The notes under the pieces are model-generated. The model saw nothing but the letters and a program-made list of their open reading frames with translations, did no database searches and was not told where the DNA came from. A stretch of DNA of 46,054 nucleotides, from NCBI GenBank assembly GCA_003833135.1, contig QZLH01000023.1, positions 54,511 through 100,564 on the forward strand, in the 5' to 3' direction. The position numbers were made by a program, and so were the translations under genes. Positions 23,596 to 35,669 of the stretch are shown here, piece after piece. Each line of letters begins with the position of its first letter. Position 1 is the stretch's first letter. The DNA is from Oehlia diaphana (lineage: Eukaryota; Glomeromycota; Glomeromycetes; Glomerales; Glomeraceae).

Positions 23596-24980
23596 TATTA
23601 GGTGTGTTAAAAACACTATCCATCGATTTATAGTAATAATGAAATGGATAAAAATATTATATGATAATTTAAATAATTTTACTATTGTATCAATAATCCA
23701 CATTTTTTATTACTTTTTTTTTTTAAAAAAAGAAATCTTCTAGATATATATAGATATAGATATATATATATATATTTTTAAAAAAAAAGAGAAATCTTTT
23801 TTAAAAAAAAAATTTTTTTTTTTGATAGTTAACCCGTTTATATTTAAATGATTTTTTTTTTAATTTGTATATTTTTATTTCATAAGAATGACGCGACAAA
23901 TAAAATTGACATATGTGAATAACGTATGACTTTCAGAAGGTAATTTAAGGAGTTACAGAGTGAAATAATTTTCATATTATCTTTGTCTAACCATTACATG
24001 TGATAATTACTTTATCAGTCTTACAATATAAAAAATTTACATTATTTATTGTTTGAAAAAAAAAAAATAATTCGGAATTTGAAAGTACATTTTTTATTGT
24101 TTTGTTTATTTAATTTTGTTTAAGCTCAAAATCATATAAGTTTTAATTTGATCCGTAAAAACTCCATTCAGAAAAATTTCTTATTAAGTATTTTAGTGAA
24201 TGATAATGATAAGCCTTACCAATAAAAATTTGCATAGGTTGCATTTTTCTTTTTTGATTTCTTTTATTGTAAATCTTGTGCAACCTTCCTCTTAAAAGCA
24301 AGTAAAGCAAGTATACTGCAAGCTTTAGATATAGATCATGTGAAACGTTTAACATTTGAACGTATGCAAAAATCAACATCTTTTTCTTTCCTTTTCTTCC
24401 TTTCTTTGAAGAAAAAAATATGTTAGAAAATGTTTCGATCTGTAGTTGTTACTTTCATATTGTAGTATTTGTATCAATGTAACCTTTATTGAAATCATTA
24501 TTGCATCATATATACTTTCTTTTGGTTAAAGAAATACTGTGATTCTTTTAATTCAACAAAGAAATTTTGATGTACAGTAAAATTCGTTACAACCATGAAT
24601 TTCCTTATTGAATTTATTGGAACATAAGATGTTTCATTAATGGGATATGTTTTTTTTTTATTGATAAGTTTCCATTATTTGCATTAATGATACAATTAGT
24701 CATGGGGAAAAAATGGGTAAAAGATTAAAAATCCTATTGGTCGGATATAAAATCTATAATAAATCACGAGAGAAAATTTAATCATAGATAACCATAATTA
24801 AAAATAGTTTTAACATTAAAAGCATCATACAAACTTTTTGTGCTTGGGAAAATTTTATCATAAAATTTAAAAGTAATGTGACTTTTAACCAATTATATTG
24901 AATAAAACAAACTTTCTTTTAACGGCGAAACTTTTTCTCCACACTTAACTTTTCTTCTCTAAATTTAACAATAATTAGTC
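23596..24980. other. Intergenic stretch with promoter sequence
   Basis: Between divergent genes. Contains (AT)n and A/T homopolymer runs at 23740-23830. At 24575 the string CAGTAAAATTCGTTACAACC, preceded by TA, looks like one end of a pogo-like element, but no partner end was found nearby. The 78-codon minus frame at 24143-24379 has no motif and is regarded as chance. Confidence 0.5.
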
Positions 24981-25586
24981 ATGGCTACCGCTTTCTTTAG
25001 AACAAACCCAGCTGTAAGTATTATTATAAATTATTTGTATATCATTTAATTTCTTTGATTCATTTAAATTCTTTAAATTCTTTTATTTATTTTATAATTA
25101 TTTATTTATAATTATCATTCATTTTTTTTAAGCTTCTTCCTCTTTTCGTTGCTGCCGGCGCTGGTATTTTCGGTGGTGTTGGGTAAAGATTAGTGATTTA
25201 ATTTATCGTGTAATTGATTTTATCGTTTGGTTGAAAGATATTTTAGTTTAACCTTTTATTTTTTCTTTCTTAGATATGCTGGATACACTTTAGCTAAAAG
25301 TCCTGAAGTTGTAGTTAATAGAATTACTCCACAACAACCTTGGAATAAGATTAAACAACATGAAAATCCAAAGGTAATTTAATTTATTATTTTGGTTTTA
25401 AAAAATTATTTACTTTAAATTAATCTAAAATTCTTTTTATTATAAACGCAAAATGTTTTTCATTAATCAAAATAATGAATAATAATTTGTCGAAATTTTT
25501 AGTTGATCACTATTAACAAAGAATTCTTTGAAAGTCGTAAAGGAGTAAAAACTGCTAATTACAATCCATCAGCAAACGATTCATGA
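24981..25586 (+). CDS. NDUFA4/B12D-family mitochondrial respiratory-chain subunit
   Basis: Four exons (24981-25013, 25133-25182, 25274-25373, 25503-25586), all GT..AG and in frame, give an 88-residue protein. It starts MATAFFRTNPALLPLFVAAG. A single membrane helix spans about residues 12-35 (LLPLFVAAGAGIFGGVGYAG), followed by SPEVVVNR and the family hallmark PWNKI, then a soluble tail. This layout (short N-terminus, LxPLFV-type helix, PEV..NR, PWNK, ~80-90 residues) is that of the NDUFA4/B12D family. In animals NDUFA4 is a small inner-membrane subunit of cytochrome c oxidase that was earlier assigned to complex I. A possible poly(A) signal AATAAA is at 25772-25777. The gene is convergent with the transporter gene downstream. 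Confidence 0.92.
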
Positions 25587-25948
25587 GATAATTTACCATG
25601 ATGAAATGATGTTGATTTAGTAATATCTTTTTTTTTTGTTATTATGATTTGTAGTTGTAATTTGTTATTATGTATTAGTTGTTAAAAGTCATAAGTGTTA
25701 AGTGTTAGTTATAAGTGTTAATTTTTCTAAGTTTTTGTAGTTTATTGTAAATATTATGATTAGTCTACTTAAATAAATGAATTCAAGATCATAATTATTA
25801 TAATATTACATGTAATTAAATTATTGATAATATATTTGTAATTCTGTATATATTATATAACCCTCCCTTTATATTTTTATTTATTTTGCCTTACTCACAG
25901 AATTTACTATCTATAACCCTCCCTCTCTCTCTATATATATTTTTTTAT
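25587..25948. other. Convergent 3' region with local duplication
   Basis: Shared 3' flank of the NDUFA4-type gene (plus) and the transporter gene (minus). It contains GTTATAAGTGTTA-type short repeats near 25685-25722, a candidate poly(A) signal at 25772-25777, and the outer copy of a tandem duplication of the transporter gene's 3' end. Confidence 0.6.
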
Positions 25949-25984
25949 TTATTTTGATTCTCTTGCCTTACTCACAGAAAAAAT
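25857..25984. repeat. Tandem duplication of the transporter gene's 3' end
   Basis: Unit 25857-25912 and unit 25913-25984 both begin ATAACCCTCCCT, pass through a T/A-rich tract with TTTATTTATTTTG, and end with GCCTTACTCACAGAA. The inner unit contains the real C-terminus and stop codon of the transporter. The outer unit, read on the minus strand, would encode a similar ending (SVSKAK then stop) lacking the RES residues. Confidence 0.75.
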
Positions 25985-27535
25985 TGTAACAAATCCAACC
26001 ACTATAAATGCACTCCACCCTTTCCAAATATTTAAACATTGTCCATGGTCAGTTTTACAAAACATCATATGACTTAACCCAAATACAATTATGGCTCTCA
26101 ATGCATTTAATATGCTCGTAGAAACATTACCAATTTCTTTCATTAACCAATAATATGCAAAATTATGAATAAATGATGAAAAAGATAATAAAAAATACAT
26201 TAAAATTATCACAAAATTACTTGAATGTGGTATTTTTTTTACCATCTCTTGTGTTATTAATATATTCCAATTTGGAATAGTATAAAATATTATATAGATA
26301 AATGATATGAAACTACCATATGTTCCTACTAAAAAACATACTTTTTTTGGTGATGGTGGTAGTGTATTTGGTGCTCGTGCTGTTAAAATTTGATCTGATA
26401 CAACATAAACACATGCGTATCCAAATGTTGCTAATGATGTTAAAATCATTCCAAACATAGTGTTAGACATGTGATATGAATGTGGCATCGTCGTTCCCGT
26501 TGAACTTGATGGTGGTGGTGGCGTAGTCAATTCCTTATTTTGATTTATTCCTAATGCGCTAAGCGCAAGTCCAACTGATACACCAATAATAGAAATCGAT
26601 TGTACGAAGGAAATTTTTCGTCCAAGAAAAAAGAATGAAAGAATAGCACACCAAATAACAACCGAACTATATATTACTTGGTACATCTATTTTATGAAAT
26701 ATAATAATTAATTTTCGATGATCTGATAAAATCATAATAAAAATAAAAAATGAATTTTTTTTTCCTTCTTACCCCACTTCCAACATAAAAGAATCCAATT
26801 GTTAAAGCGAAATTGGCAATAACATCTAAACAAGCAGCAGCGAAAATGATTTTATGATCTATAGCCTCTTTTGGTTGGTTCGTATTAATAATATTTTGAG
26901 CATCTATTGAAGTTTCTTCTTCAGTTCCTGGTAATAATTGATAATCTTTTGTCATCGATGCCTAAATTTCAAATAATAATAAGGAATTTGAATAGTAGAT
27001 CATAAATCTATTTGTCATTTCTTTTATCCCCGAAAAAAAAAGAAAAGAAAAAAAGAAAGAAAATAGGTTTATAAAAAAGAAAATCACTTAAAAATTATAT
27101 TTATAATATTGATATTATAAGGATCACTAAAATTTCTGACATCTACCATGTTAATATCATCATTATTTTTACGAGATCCATACCATCCAGGCAAAAGTAA
27201 AAACCCAACAGCTGCCATACCCAAATAAGTTGCCGTATTGGTAAGTAGACTAAAAAAAAATTAAATAAATCTAAGGAAAAAATTCTTTGTTTTTCTAAAA
27301 AGAAATTCACAAGAAAAAAATTTCTCAAACCTCAAACCAGCTAATAATTAAAAAAAAAAATTCCTTTTAGTATATTGATTTATTTTAATCGAACTAAATA
27401 GAATCATTTTTACTTACTTGCAGCACCTTGATAATATAAAAATTGTTGTCCAAGAGTTGAAAAAAAACCGGAAATTAAAAATAAAGCTTCATATAAAATA
27501 ATAGAAATTAGGGATGGTTTCACTTGTTTCGTCAT
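25949..27535 (-). CDS. Multi-pass transporter of the drug/metabolite (DMT, SLC35-like) superfamily
   Basis: Four exons on the minus strand (27414-27535, 27147-27249, 26773-26961, 25949-26686) give about 383 residues. The exon-1 donor is read as AA|GTAAAA because that is the phase that keeps frame; the exon-2 donor could be GTAGAT (used here) or GTCAGA six bases later. About ten hydrophobic segments are visible, beginning with ISIILYEALFLISGFF, TATYLGMAAVGFLLL, IIFAAACLDVIANFALTIGF and YQVIYSSVVIWCAILSFFFL followed by GRKIS. An acidic loop (GTEEETSIDAQN) lies between helices 2 and 3, and a Pro/Ser-rich loop (LTTPPPPSSSTG) follows helix 5. Two-fold EamA-like halves, a helix ending in LGRK and a short basic tail (SKARESK) are typical of the SLC35F group, whose substrates are mostly unknown. 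It shares a divergent promoter region with the Snf7 gene. Confidence 0.82.
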
Positions 27536-27537
27536 TA

Positions 27538-28146
27538 TGTATTCTTATATTTTTTTAAATAAAAAATAAATAAAATATTTTATTCTTCTTAAAAATAAAG
27601 AAAATTCTAGATAGAAAAGAAAAGAAAGTTTGATTGTTCGTTCAACGAAACAAAAACACGTATATATATACTGGTTATATTAATATATATTTATATGTAT
27701 AAGGTATAAAAGATTGAAAGAAAAAATTTATATTAATTTATAAATTAAAAAGTATTCTATCACGTGAGCATTAATTAATTATTGTAAATTCGGCATGTAT
27801 TCATGCATAAAAATTAAATATGTTAAGTTCCTGCGGATTTGGCTCATTTTGAAACAATAACATCCTATAAGTAGATCAGAAATTACGTGAATGACTTATA
27901 CAAAACTAGGTATTCCTAGGATTTTTCTGTCTTTACTTTATTGTTCCAATTGGTAGGAGATTCAACGACGAAAAAGTCATGTACGTATCGTAATTTTAAA
28001 ATTGAAAAGTTTTATTTTACAGTTCTTTTAGTTCTTTTATATCTTTTGATATTTAATCCCATTTTATTTACGTTGTTTTCTTTTTTGTAGTTTCTTGTCC
28101 GTTATATAACTATATTTATATTTCATTTATTTAAAAAAAAAGAAAG
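27538..28146. promoter_or_regulatory. Shared divergent promoter region, transporter / Snf7
   Basis: The ~610 bases between the start codons of two divergent genes. It contains a CACGTG E-box at 27761-27766, the palindromic site bound by many fungal bHLH factors, and TATA-like runs near 27660-27700. Binding and use in both directions are inference; only the sequence motif is seen. Confidence 0.45.
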
Positions 28147-29336
28147 ATGCAATTATTCTTTCCTCGTCAGAAACCAAAAGCTAACGCTAAAGATGCTATC
28201 GTTCGTCTCAGAGATACTTTGCAAATGTTAGAAAAGCGTGAAAGTCATTTGCAAACTAAGATTGATACTGAGCTAAAAAATGCTAGGTCGAATGCGGCTA
28301 CTAATAAAAGAGGTATGTTAATGTTTAACCAAAAAAAAAAACAAATAGTATCTTCTTATATGGAATTCTCACGTAATACGTGAAACCCGTCGCGTTATTT
28401 AGATTAATTCTTTTTTTTTTTATCTATAAAAAAAAATTTTCTTTTTCGTTTGTTTTTTTTATTTCTTCTTGTATTTAAACATTTTAGATTTCTTAGATGT
28501 TATAATAATGTAAATGTTTTGTTTCTCCTTTCTTGTTTCATAAACATTAACTAAAAAAAGGTAATTTTTTATTTATTACTTTCTAGCTGCTTTGATGGCG
28601 CTTAAACGAAAGAAGCAATATGAAAATCAGATCGAAAAGATATCCGGTGCACGTATTACAATCGAAGCGCAGGTGATGGCGATTGAAAATGCGAATGTTA
28701 ATTTGGAAACTCTTAAAGCTATGGAAAAAGGTGCTGAAGCTATGAAAGCAATACACGGATCTATGTATGTTACTTTTTACATTTCCTTGAACAAATATAT
28801 CATATCTAAATTATTTACTTAAAATAATAACCTTCTATTTTTTTTTATATTTAGGGATATAAACAAAGTGGATGATACAATGGATAATATACGCGAACAA
28901 ATTGATATGGCTGATGAAATTTCAAATGCAATTTCTGCACCAATGATTGGTTTCGATATAGACGATGTATATTTCATTTTATTATAATTGCTATTTATCA
29001 ACTGTTATCAAATCAAAAAATTATTATTTACTAAATTATAAAAACAATTTTTTTTTTTATTTTATTTAGGATGAATTGAACGCAGAATTAGAAGAATTAG
29101 AGCAAGAAGTTCTTGATAGTCAATTGCTCGGAGCAGATGCACCTCCAGTTACTGCTCCTAACGTACCAACAGGCGAACCTGGTATGAAATTTGATGAATT
29201 TTTTTTTTTCTCGTTACTGATTTAGAATTAACAAATTATTTTTCAACTTATAATAGCGTACAAAAAGAGAGTTACTGTTACTGAACAGGATGAAGATGAT
29301 GAACTGGCGGAACTACGTGCGACCATGGCGTTGTAA
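28147..29336 (+). CDS. SNF7: ESCRT-III subunit Snf7/CHMP4 (Vps32)
   Basis: Five exons (28147-28312, 28587-28764, 28855-28966, 29070-29181, 29257-29336) splice in frame to 215 residues, close to the usual 215-240 of this family. The N-terminus is basic and helical (PRQKPKANAKDAIVRLRDTLQMLEKRESHLQTKI), followed by the long alpha-2 region (ALMALKRKKQYENQIEKI), the LETLKAMEKGAEAMKAIH segment, the DDTMDNIREQIDMADEIS helix, and an acidic C-terminal part (DELNAELEELEQEVLDSQLL) with a short terminal helix (DELAELRATMAL). These are the marks of Snf7/CHMP4, the main polymer-forming ESCRT-III subunit, which remodels membranes in multivesicular-body formation, abscission and nuclear-envelope repair in the cytosol. 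Convergent with UTP21. The gene symbol follows the yeast name. Confidence 0.95.
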
Positions 29337-29541
29337 TTTAGCATCCTTCTTTTTTTTTATTAGTAGTAAATAAGAACTTTGTTATGAATTGAATGTTATA
29401 TAGATATTATTTCCGTTTAAAAGGATATTTTATAATATAAAAAAAAATTTATTCTGAAAAAACGGATAAACGGATGGGACTTATTATTTACAATTTTAAA
29501 TTATTCTTCAATTTGTTATTATTTTTATCTCATTTTAAAGA

Positions 29542-29572
<31 letters not shown>

Positions 29573-29806
29573 CAAGCATAAATTTTTTGAATAATGATTT
29601 TAATTAACCTTATTTTTTCTTTGTATTATTTTTTTACATTGCAATGATTGTTTGTTCACTATACTTAGAAGGATCACAAAAGCAATGTTTCATCATTTGA
29701 AACAATTGAAACTGTTTAGATACAATTTTAGATCAGATTATCCAGAATTCTTTAAATTACAATACTCTTTGTTTTTTTTTTATTAATATTATTATTATTG
29801 TATAAA
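29337..29806. other. Convergent 3' region, nothing else seen
   Basis: AT-rich 3' flanks of the Snf7 and UTP21 genes with T-runs near 29547-29564 and 29771-29781. No frame or structured element of note. Confidence 0.6.
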
Positions 29807-32800
29807 TTATTTTCTAAAAAATCCTAATACACAGAGATTATAATGTAATAATTCTTCTATCCTTTTCCATTCTTTTTTATGTTCATTTAATATGGAAGTT
29901 AAATGATTATAAAGTTGTTGATCATCATTATTTGATAAAATAATATCCCCATAAATTTTTAAGAAATGATTTAAATAAGCTTGTACTAATTCAAAATCTT
30001 TTTTGGTTTTTAATTTAAATTCAATCGCATTTAAGAAATATTTTAAATCTAAAAAATTATTTTCAAGACTTAATGATCTTAATTCAAAATCAATTGCTGA
30101 AGGATTTAAAGTCTTTGTGAATTCAAAAAATTCTGTATCTATATATGATGGGAAATAATAATAATAATAATAATTTTTTAAATAAATAATTAATTAAATT
30201 TATTATCTTATTATTAAAAAATGTTAAAAAAAAAAGATTTAACTTACAATCTCCTTCTTCTTGATTCTTTTTTAATATTCTCACGAATTCTGTTTCTACT
30301 TTAATATCAGACATTTTTATATTCTTGGATTTTTCCTTATCTTTAGATTCATTTGAATTATTTACTGGTATAAATTTGGGATCAACTCCAGGCAATGTAG
30401 GTAAGAAAAATGGTGCTTTCTCATCTACTTTTGGAGGTTCTTTGGGTTTATTTCTTTTCTATTATTGACAGGGGTATTATTGAGAGTGTGTTATTGACAT
30501 GGAGTGTTATTGATATAGGGTATTATTTGACATATGGCGTTACAAATCAAATAATTACTAACAACTAATTAATAATTAAATCATATTCACAAATACCTTA
30601 ATAGTCTCCAAGTTTAACAAATTTTGCCATTTGGATTTTGGCATTGATGATAATGTTATCATTTGTTCTGAGAGTTGTTCTGCAGTTTCAAATGATTTTT
30701 CATCTTCCTTATCATTAACTACTTCATCAGATTCATCTAAAATAAAATAATTCGTGTTATAATATGAATAGATTCATTAGGATTATGGTTGTATTATTTA
30801 TACCTTCATTATCACTTTCCAATCCAGTTGTAGTCGGAAGCGCTACTGTATATATTATCTCATCGTCACTTATGTTTCGTAAGGATACATTATAAAATTG
30901 TGCACGGTTCGCCCTAATATAAATCAAAAAAAAAACTTTCTATTATCTTTGCGTGTTAAAAAAATCGGATTAATGGTTTTTTTCTGATTTGTTACCACAA
31001 AAATATTCCAACATTGTTAACATGTGAAGTGGCCAAAAAATCACCAGTCGGAGAAAATGTAACACTCGTGGGTATGTCTTCCACTCGAAAGATATCAACT
31101 AAATGACCCGTAGGTAAATCCCAAGTACGAATTGTAGTATCAAGAGATGTGGAAACAATCCATCTTCCATCAGGACTAAATGTCTGTAATATGTTAAATA
31201 ATATTATAATCTTGTAATATACTATTTGTAAATTAATCATGAAAAACCTACCAAATCTGAGATCCTATTCCGATGACCCCAAAATTCTCTTACAACTTTG
31301 CGAGTTTCTATATCAATTACACGTATACATAAATCATCACTAATAATCGCTAATAAATCATTGTTGCAATGAAATAACATAGCGGAAATAGGTGACATTA
31401 TCTTAATAGTATGCAGCACTTTCGCTGTATGAAAATCCCATATCTAAAGCATTATAAAATGTTAATAAATGCAAACCAAAAGTTAAAACATTAATAATCA
31501 ATTACCTTAACAGTACCATCAAGAGAACTACTAATTAATATTCTATTAACTGGATCACTTGCTAAACCAGATATTGATTTGACATGTCCTACAATCACCA
31601 ATTAGACTATTTAATAACCAATGATTTGCAGATGAAGTTAACAAGAAAATTTATATGTACCATCATTTCCAGCAAAAGTTCTTCTATGTAATCCAGATTG
31701 CATATTAAACATTTCGATTACACCAGATGATGTTCCAATAAATCCAAAATTTCCACATGCACTTATATTTGATGCCTAAATTAATAAATTAATTTTTAAG
31801 ATTTTTAATTTTTATTTTTTTTTTACGGAAAAAAAAAGAAAATTCTTTATTGCACGCACCTTAATCGATGTTCCATCAAGAGTTTTAAAAATATGTTCTC
31901 CTAGAGCTTTTCTCTGAAATGACCATGTTCGAGCTCTTGAATCATTAATATGACATGTAAGGATATTATCCCATTCTTTTTGTTTAGATTCGGCTAAAAA
32001 AAAAAAGTAATTATTATTTAAAAAAAAGGTACGATAGATATTATAATCACTAAAGTACTATCTTACATGATGAAAAATCCGTAATCTGGGGAAATTTAAG
32101 TTCATCAACATGCTTTTTTGAACGCTTGGATTGTTTAATAATGGATCCTAAAAATTATTAAATTTATTAATATAATGATTTAATTGTAATTACTGAAAAA
32201 AAATTATTTTGAATTGATATAGTAACGTAAATGATTTATAACCTTGCGATAATTCTACACTCTGAGAATCGCGAATTACAGAAAATACTCTAAGTGACCT
32301 GTCTCCTGCTGCACTAAGAATGAAATGTCCAGAAGATCCATAATATTTGATCTTTGTTGGAGGTGAATGATGCCCACTTCGCGACTTAAGAACACGATGT
32401 TCAAACCCATCTCGCCCTTCAAAAATCCATTCCTAAGAATAAATGTAAAATAAATCTTAACCTTGAGAATTAATATTATAATGATATTAAAAATATGTTT
32501 ATACCTTAATCGAATTATCAGCGCCAGATGTTATTAATATTGGTTGTCCAATAAGGAATTGCATTGAAGGAATTAATCCATCATGAGCACCTTTAATCAC
32601 ATTATATAATTTCTGCTTATCAAGATCCCACATAGATATATCTCCATGCATATTAGCAGAAGCCATTACATGCCTATCATCTATAAAACATGTTTAGTTA
32701 GAGAGGTTGACTAACATTATAAAATTATTGATGATACATATGATGATAATTTTTTCAAAAGTACCAGTTCTGAATGAAATTGAAGTTACGCATCCCTCTT

Positions 32801-33893
32801 GCTTTAATGACATTATACTCTCATCCAATTTAATATTATGCAAAATTATTGTCCCATTAAGTAAACCAATAGCGATAACATCCACGACAGGAGATTGTGT
32901 AAGGAAAGTAATTGGAGATTCAAATGAAGGAAATGAATATATCATTTTCCTATCACGTAAAAGTAAAAAAAGGAAAATAGAAAATATAAATAAAAATAAA
33001 ATTAAACAAAATTATTTAAAATGATATAAATACTTTGTGCGAACATTCCAAATTTGCATTTTTCCTTGTCTACTACCAATTAATATTTTGTTTAGATAAG
33101 TGCTTGGATGGATGACCGTTGATAAAGTAAAATTCTCATCAAATTTAATTTCATCATAAAATTCTATTCAAATGTAGTATTTTTAAAGTTAAATTCTATC
33201 AAGATATTTTCTAAAAAAAAACTAACAAATTTCATACCTCCAGAAGTATGGTCCCATAAAGTAAGTACATTATCATCGTTTAAAGCAATAATATAATTAC
33301 TAAAAATTATAAGCGAAAATATATTTCCCTTGATATTTCCAGTATATCTAGTAACCTAAAAAACTCGTCTAAATTACTAAAATTTTTGAAATTAAAATGG
33401 ATAGTAAAAGTTGAAGAATCACCTCTTTACCACGATGATAAACGATGATTTCTTTTCCACATGCAGCAAAAGTATCTTCATTTAATGATGCAATAGCCGT
33501 AATAGGTTGATTTGTTTGAGGACCTTATCGATAAATAAACGTTAATAAATAAATGGTGTTGAATAATTCTAACACGAATGGAACATACCTATAGTTATCA
33601 AATTTAGTTTCCCGCACTTGAAATATACAAATATAATAACAAATTATTAATACTTTTATTAAAGTATTTATGTAATTGTAAGAAGAATAATAAACCTGTT
33701 TTTAACATACTTCATATACATGAAAACTATTACCAACACAAGTTGTGAGGTAATATACGTCTCCTCTTTTCTGAATATCAAAAGGTATATCATTTGCAAA
33801 ATATCCTATTGCGCGAAAAGGTTGAAAAATTTTAGTGTGATTACTTGGTGTTTGAATTTTATCATTTTTTTCTAATCTGATTTTCTTGAACAT
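29807..33893 (-). CDS. UTP21: U3 snoRNP / small-subunit processome WD40 protein Utp21 (WDR36)
   Basis: Eighteen exons on the minus strand assemble in frame to about 898 residues, matching the family: 33711-33893, 33589-33616, 33423-33523, 33238-33355, 33034-33163, 32765-32949, 32505-32680, 32243-32432, 32067-32147, 31860-31993, 31661-31775, 31506-31588, 31252-31443, 30996-31183, 30804-30913, 30597-30736, 30248-30458, 29807-30138. The start has the family opening KIFQPFRAIGY...VPF-like and CVGNSFHVYE. Many WD40 blades follow (for example GQPILITSGADNSIKEW, DPVNRILISSSLDGTVKIW, FSPDGRWIVSTSLDTTIRTW). Family signatures include LKSRSGHHSPPTKIKYYG near residue 322 and CGNFGFIGTSSG...YNMQSG-like near 450. 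The C-terminal Utp21 domain includes FFLPTLPG (~735) and AIDFELRSL (~803-811). Utp21 is a tandem beta-propeller subunit of the UTP-B complex, acting in the nucleolus in early 18S pre-rRNA processing. The gene is intact. Confidence 0.95.
30461..30545. repeat. Five imperfect ~15-base tandem units in a UTP21 intron
   Basis: The intron between exons 16 and 17 holds units of the pattern TATTATTGACAGGGG, TATTATTGAGAGTG, TTATTGACATGGAGTG, TTATTGATATAGGG, TATTATTTGACATATGGCG. It abuts the exon-17 acceptor (AATAG) read on the minus strand, so unit number could affect branch-point distance. Confidence 0.7.
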
Positions 33894-34755
33894 TTCGAAT
33901 CAAAAGTAAAAAAAATTTTGAATTGATAATCGGGGGTTCAAAATCGGAAATCTGTGACAGGTACCCTAGGTCGAAAATCAATCAGATAAATTGATATCAC
34001 GTTATTATTACAATATTATTGGACCTAATTTTATGTACAGTATTTGCAATTTGCCGATCAAAAATGTTATTGCATACACATGAAAATTAGAAAGAAGCCA
34101 TCGATTGAATTACTTTTTAGATGAGTAGTAAGAAAGTTAGAATCTGCGCAATTTGATACTCTAATTTAAAGTCCAAGCCCGCACAATTGTTCGCGAGTCG
34201 CGACCTGTCAATAGATTTACTGAATCTGCGAAGTTTAATAAAGAAAATTCTTCATACCTTCTCTTTTCTCCCGAACTTGTGAAGTAATTCAGAATTAGCA
34301 TTTCCATGTGATTATATATATCGAATTCACGACATAGTAATACGTAATTAAATAACCTCCTGGATCGTTTAGTTGTCATGCTCGATTTATTACTCTGCAA
34401 GTCTGCAACGTAAACGCTCAGATTATCTGATCAGTTTTGTCTGTAGTATTTCAATTAATATAAAGAATATGTATCGTGGACTGTATCCGCGTGCTACTAC
34501 TATTAAGCAATGCGATGTTCTTTCGGAACTAAAGTACGCCAGTTGGATACAAAAATACGAACATTTTAGATACTGTTTTCACTAGTTACGCTCCAATTCC
34601 ATTATGAAGATATATAGAGACACACGATTATGTTTATTTAATTTTTTAAAAGATTTTCAGATCTCCACCGTATATTCCTATATATCCTGTAATACGTTCA
34701 AATTTCTTTATGGGTATCCATTATATTCTTTTTAGGATGAAAGGCTCTCAATATA
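33894..34755. other. UTP21 upstream region, no certain gene
   Basis: Start-proximal sequence of UTP21. A 79-codon minus-strand frame (34161-34400, ending GRDSRTIVRAWTLN) and an overlapping plus-strand frame (34373-34585) have fairly balanced composition but no recognisable motif, and no splice partners were found. They may be remnants of a mobile element or chance. Confidence 0.45.
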
Positions 34756-35669
34756 CAGTTCTCGAATAAAGTAATCGGAATTACAAAAAGTGCAATAAAT
34801 AAAAATCCAATGATTAAAATTGCTTCAAATTTTCCAAATTTATTGGTAAATGTGTAAATATTATGCATATAAAATTTCAGCCCTTTATCTCTTTTCCTCG
34901 TCTCTCAATCAATTTTTTAATTGAGAAAAAAAAAGTCGTTAAAAATTTAAGCTATAAAATTCTAAAAATTCTGGTACAGCATTCAAATAGTAGTTTATTA
35001 AGGATTGGATGATTATGAAATAAAGCTTACATAATGTTGATTCTAATAAAAAAAATTTCACACTTTATCATTTGTTGGCTGTTGAAAAATTTGGAATCAA
35101 AGTTTACTTTCCGTATTGATCGGCAATCGGCCCTAACCCTTAATATTAGTTGAAGGGCAAAATTGGATTTAAAATATAATAATTATGAAGGATTATAATA
35201 AAATCTAATTAATATTAGATAAATAATATTTAATTTATTTGAAAAAATATCAATCCAAATAAGCTTAATGCTTTTAAAATTGAGTTTTATTAATGATTTT
35301 TGAGTCAACTTTAATCCAAATTTACTGAAAAACTGATTAATTAAATGGCAAAAAAAAATTTTAATAAATTAATAAAAGATATTCTTTTATGTTTATAATA
35401 TTTTATTACAAATATACATGCTGATTATTAAATGTTTGAGAACAATATCAAATCTTTATAAAATTTACACACTGCTTAAATTTTTAACGATATTTTTTTT
35501 CAAATTAAAAAATCGATTGTGAGACAAAGAAATAAGATATAAGGCTGGAATTTTATATTTATAACCTTTACACATTTAGCAACAAATTTTCGAAATTTGA
35601 AGTTATTATAATCACTGGTTTTTATTTTTTTGCATTTTTTGCAATTCCGATTACTTTTTTCGAGAACTG
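34756..35669. mobile_element. 914-bp DNA element with ~200-base terminal inverted repeats
   Basis: The left end begins CAGTTCTCGAATAAAGTAAT and the right end, reverse-complemented, begins CAGTTCTCGAAAAAAGTAAT. TA flanks both ends (34754-34755, 35670-35671). The similarity continues inward, with small indels, to about 34953 on the left and 35474 on the right (shared blocks TGCAA..AAATAAAAA, CTTCAAATTT, TAAATGTGTAAA, ATATAAAATT.CAGCC, TTTTTTAATT, CGTTAAAAATTTAAGC). The middle ~520 bases hold no coding sequence. CAGT ends with TA duplications suggest a non-autonomous Tc1/mariner-type (pogo-like) element. Confidence 0.85.

Noticed and set aside
32707..33024. 105-codon plus-strand frame
   Set aside because: Antisense to UTP21 exons 5 and 6, whose WD40 protein reading is clear.
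34161..34400. 79-codon minus-strand frame ending GRDSRTIVRAWTLN
   Set aside because: Composition is fairly balanced, but no motif, splice partner or paralogue is known to me; kept only as a remark in the UTP21 upstream region.
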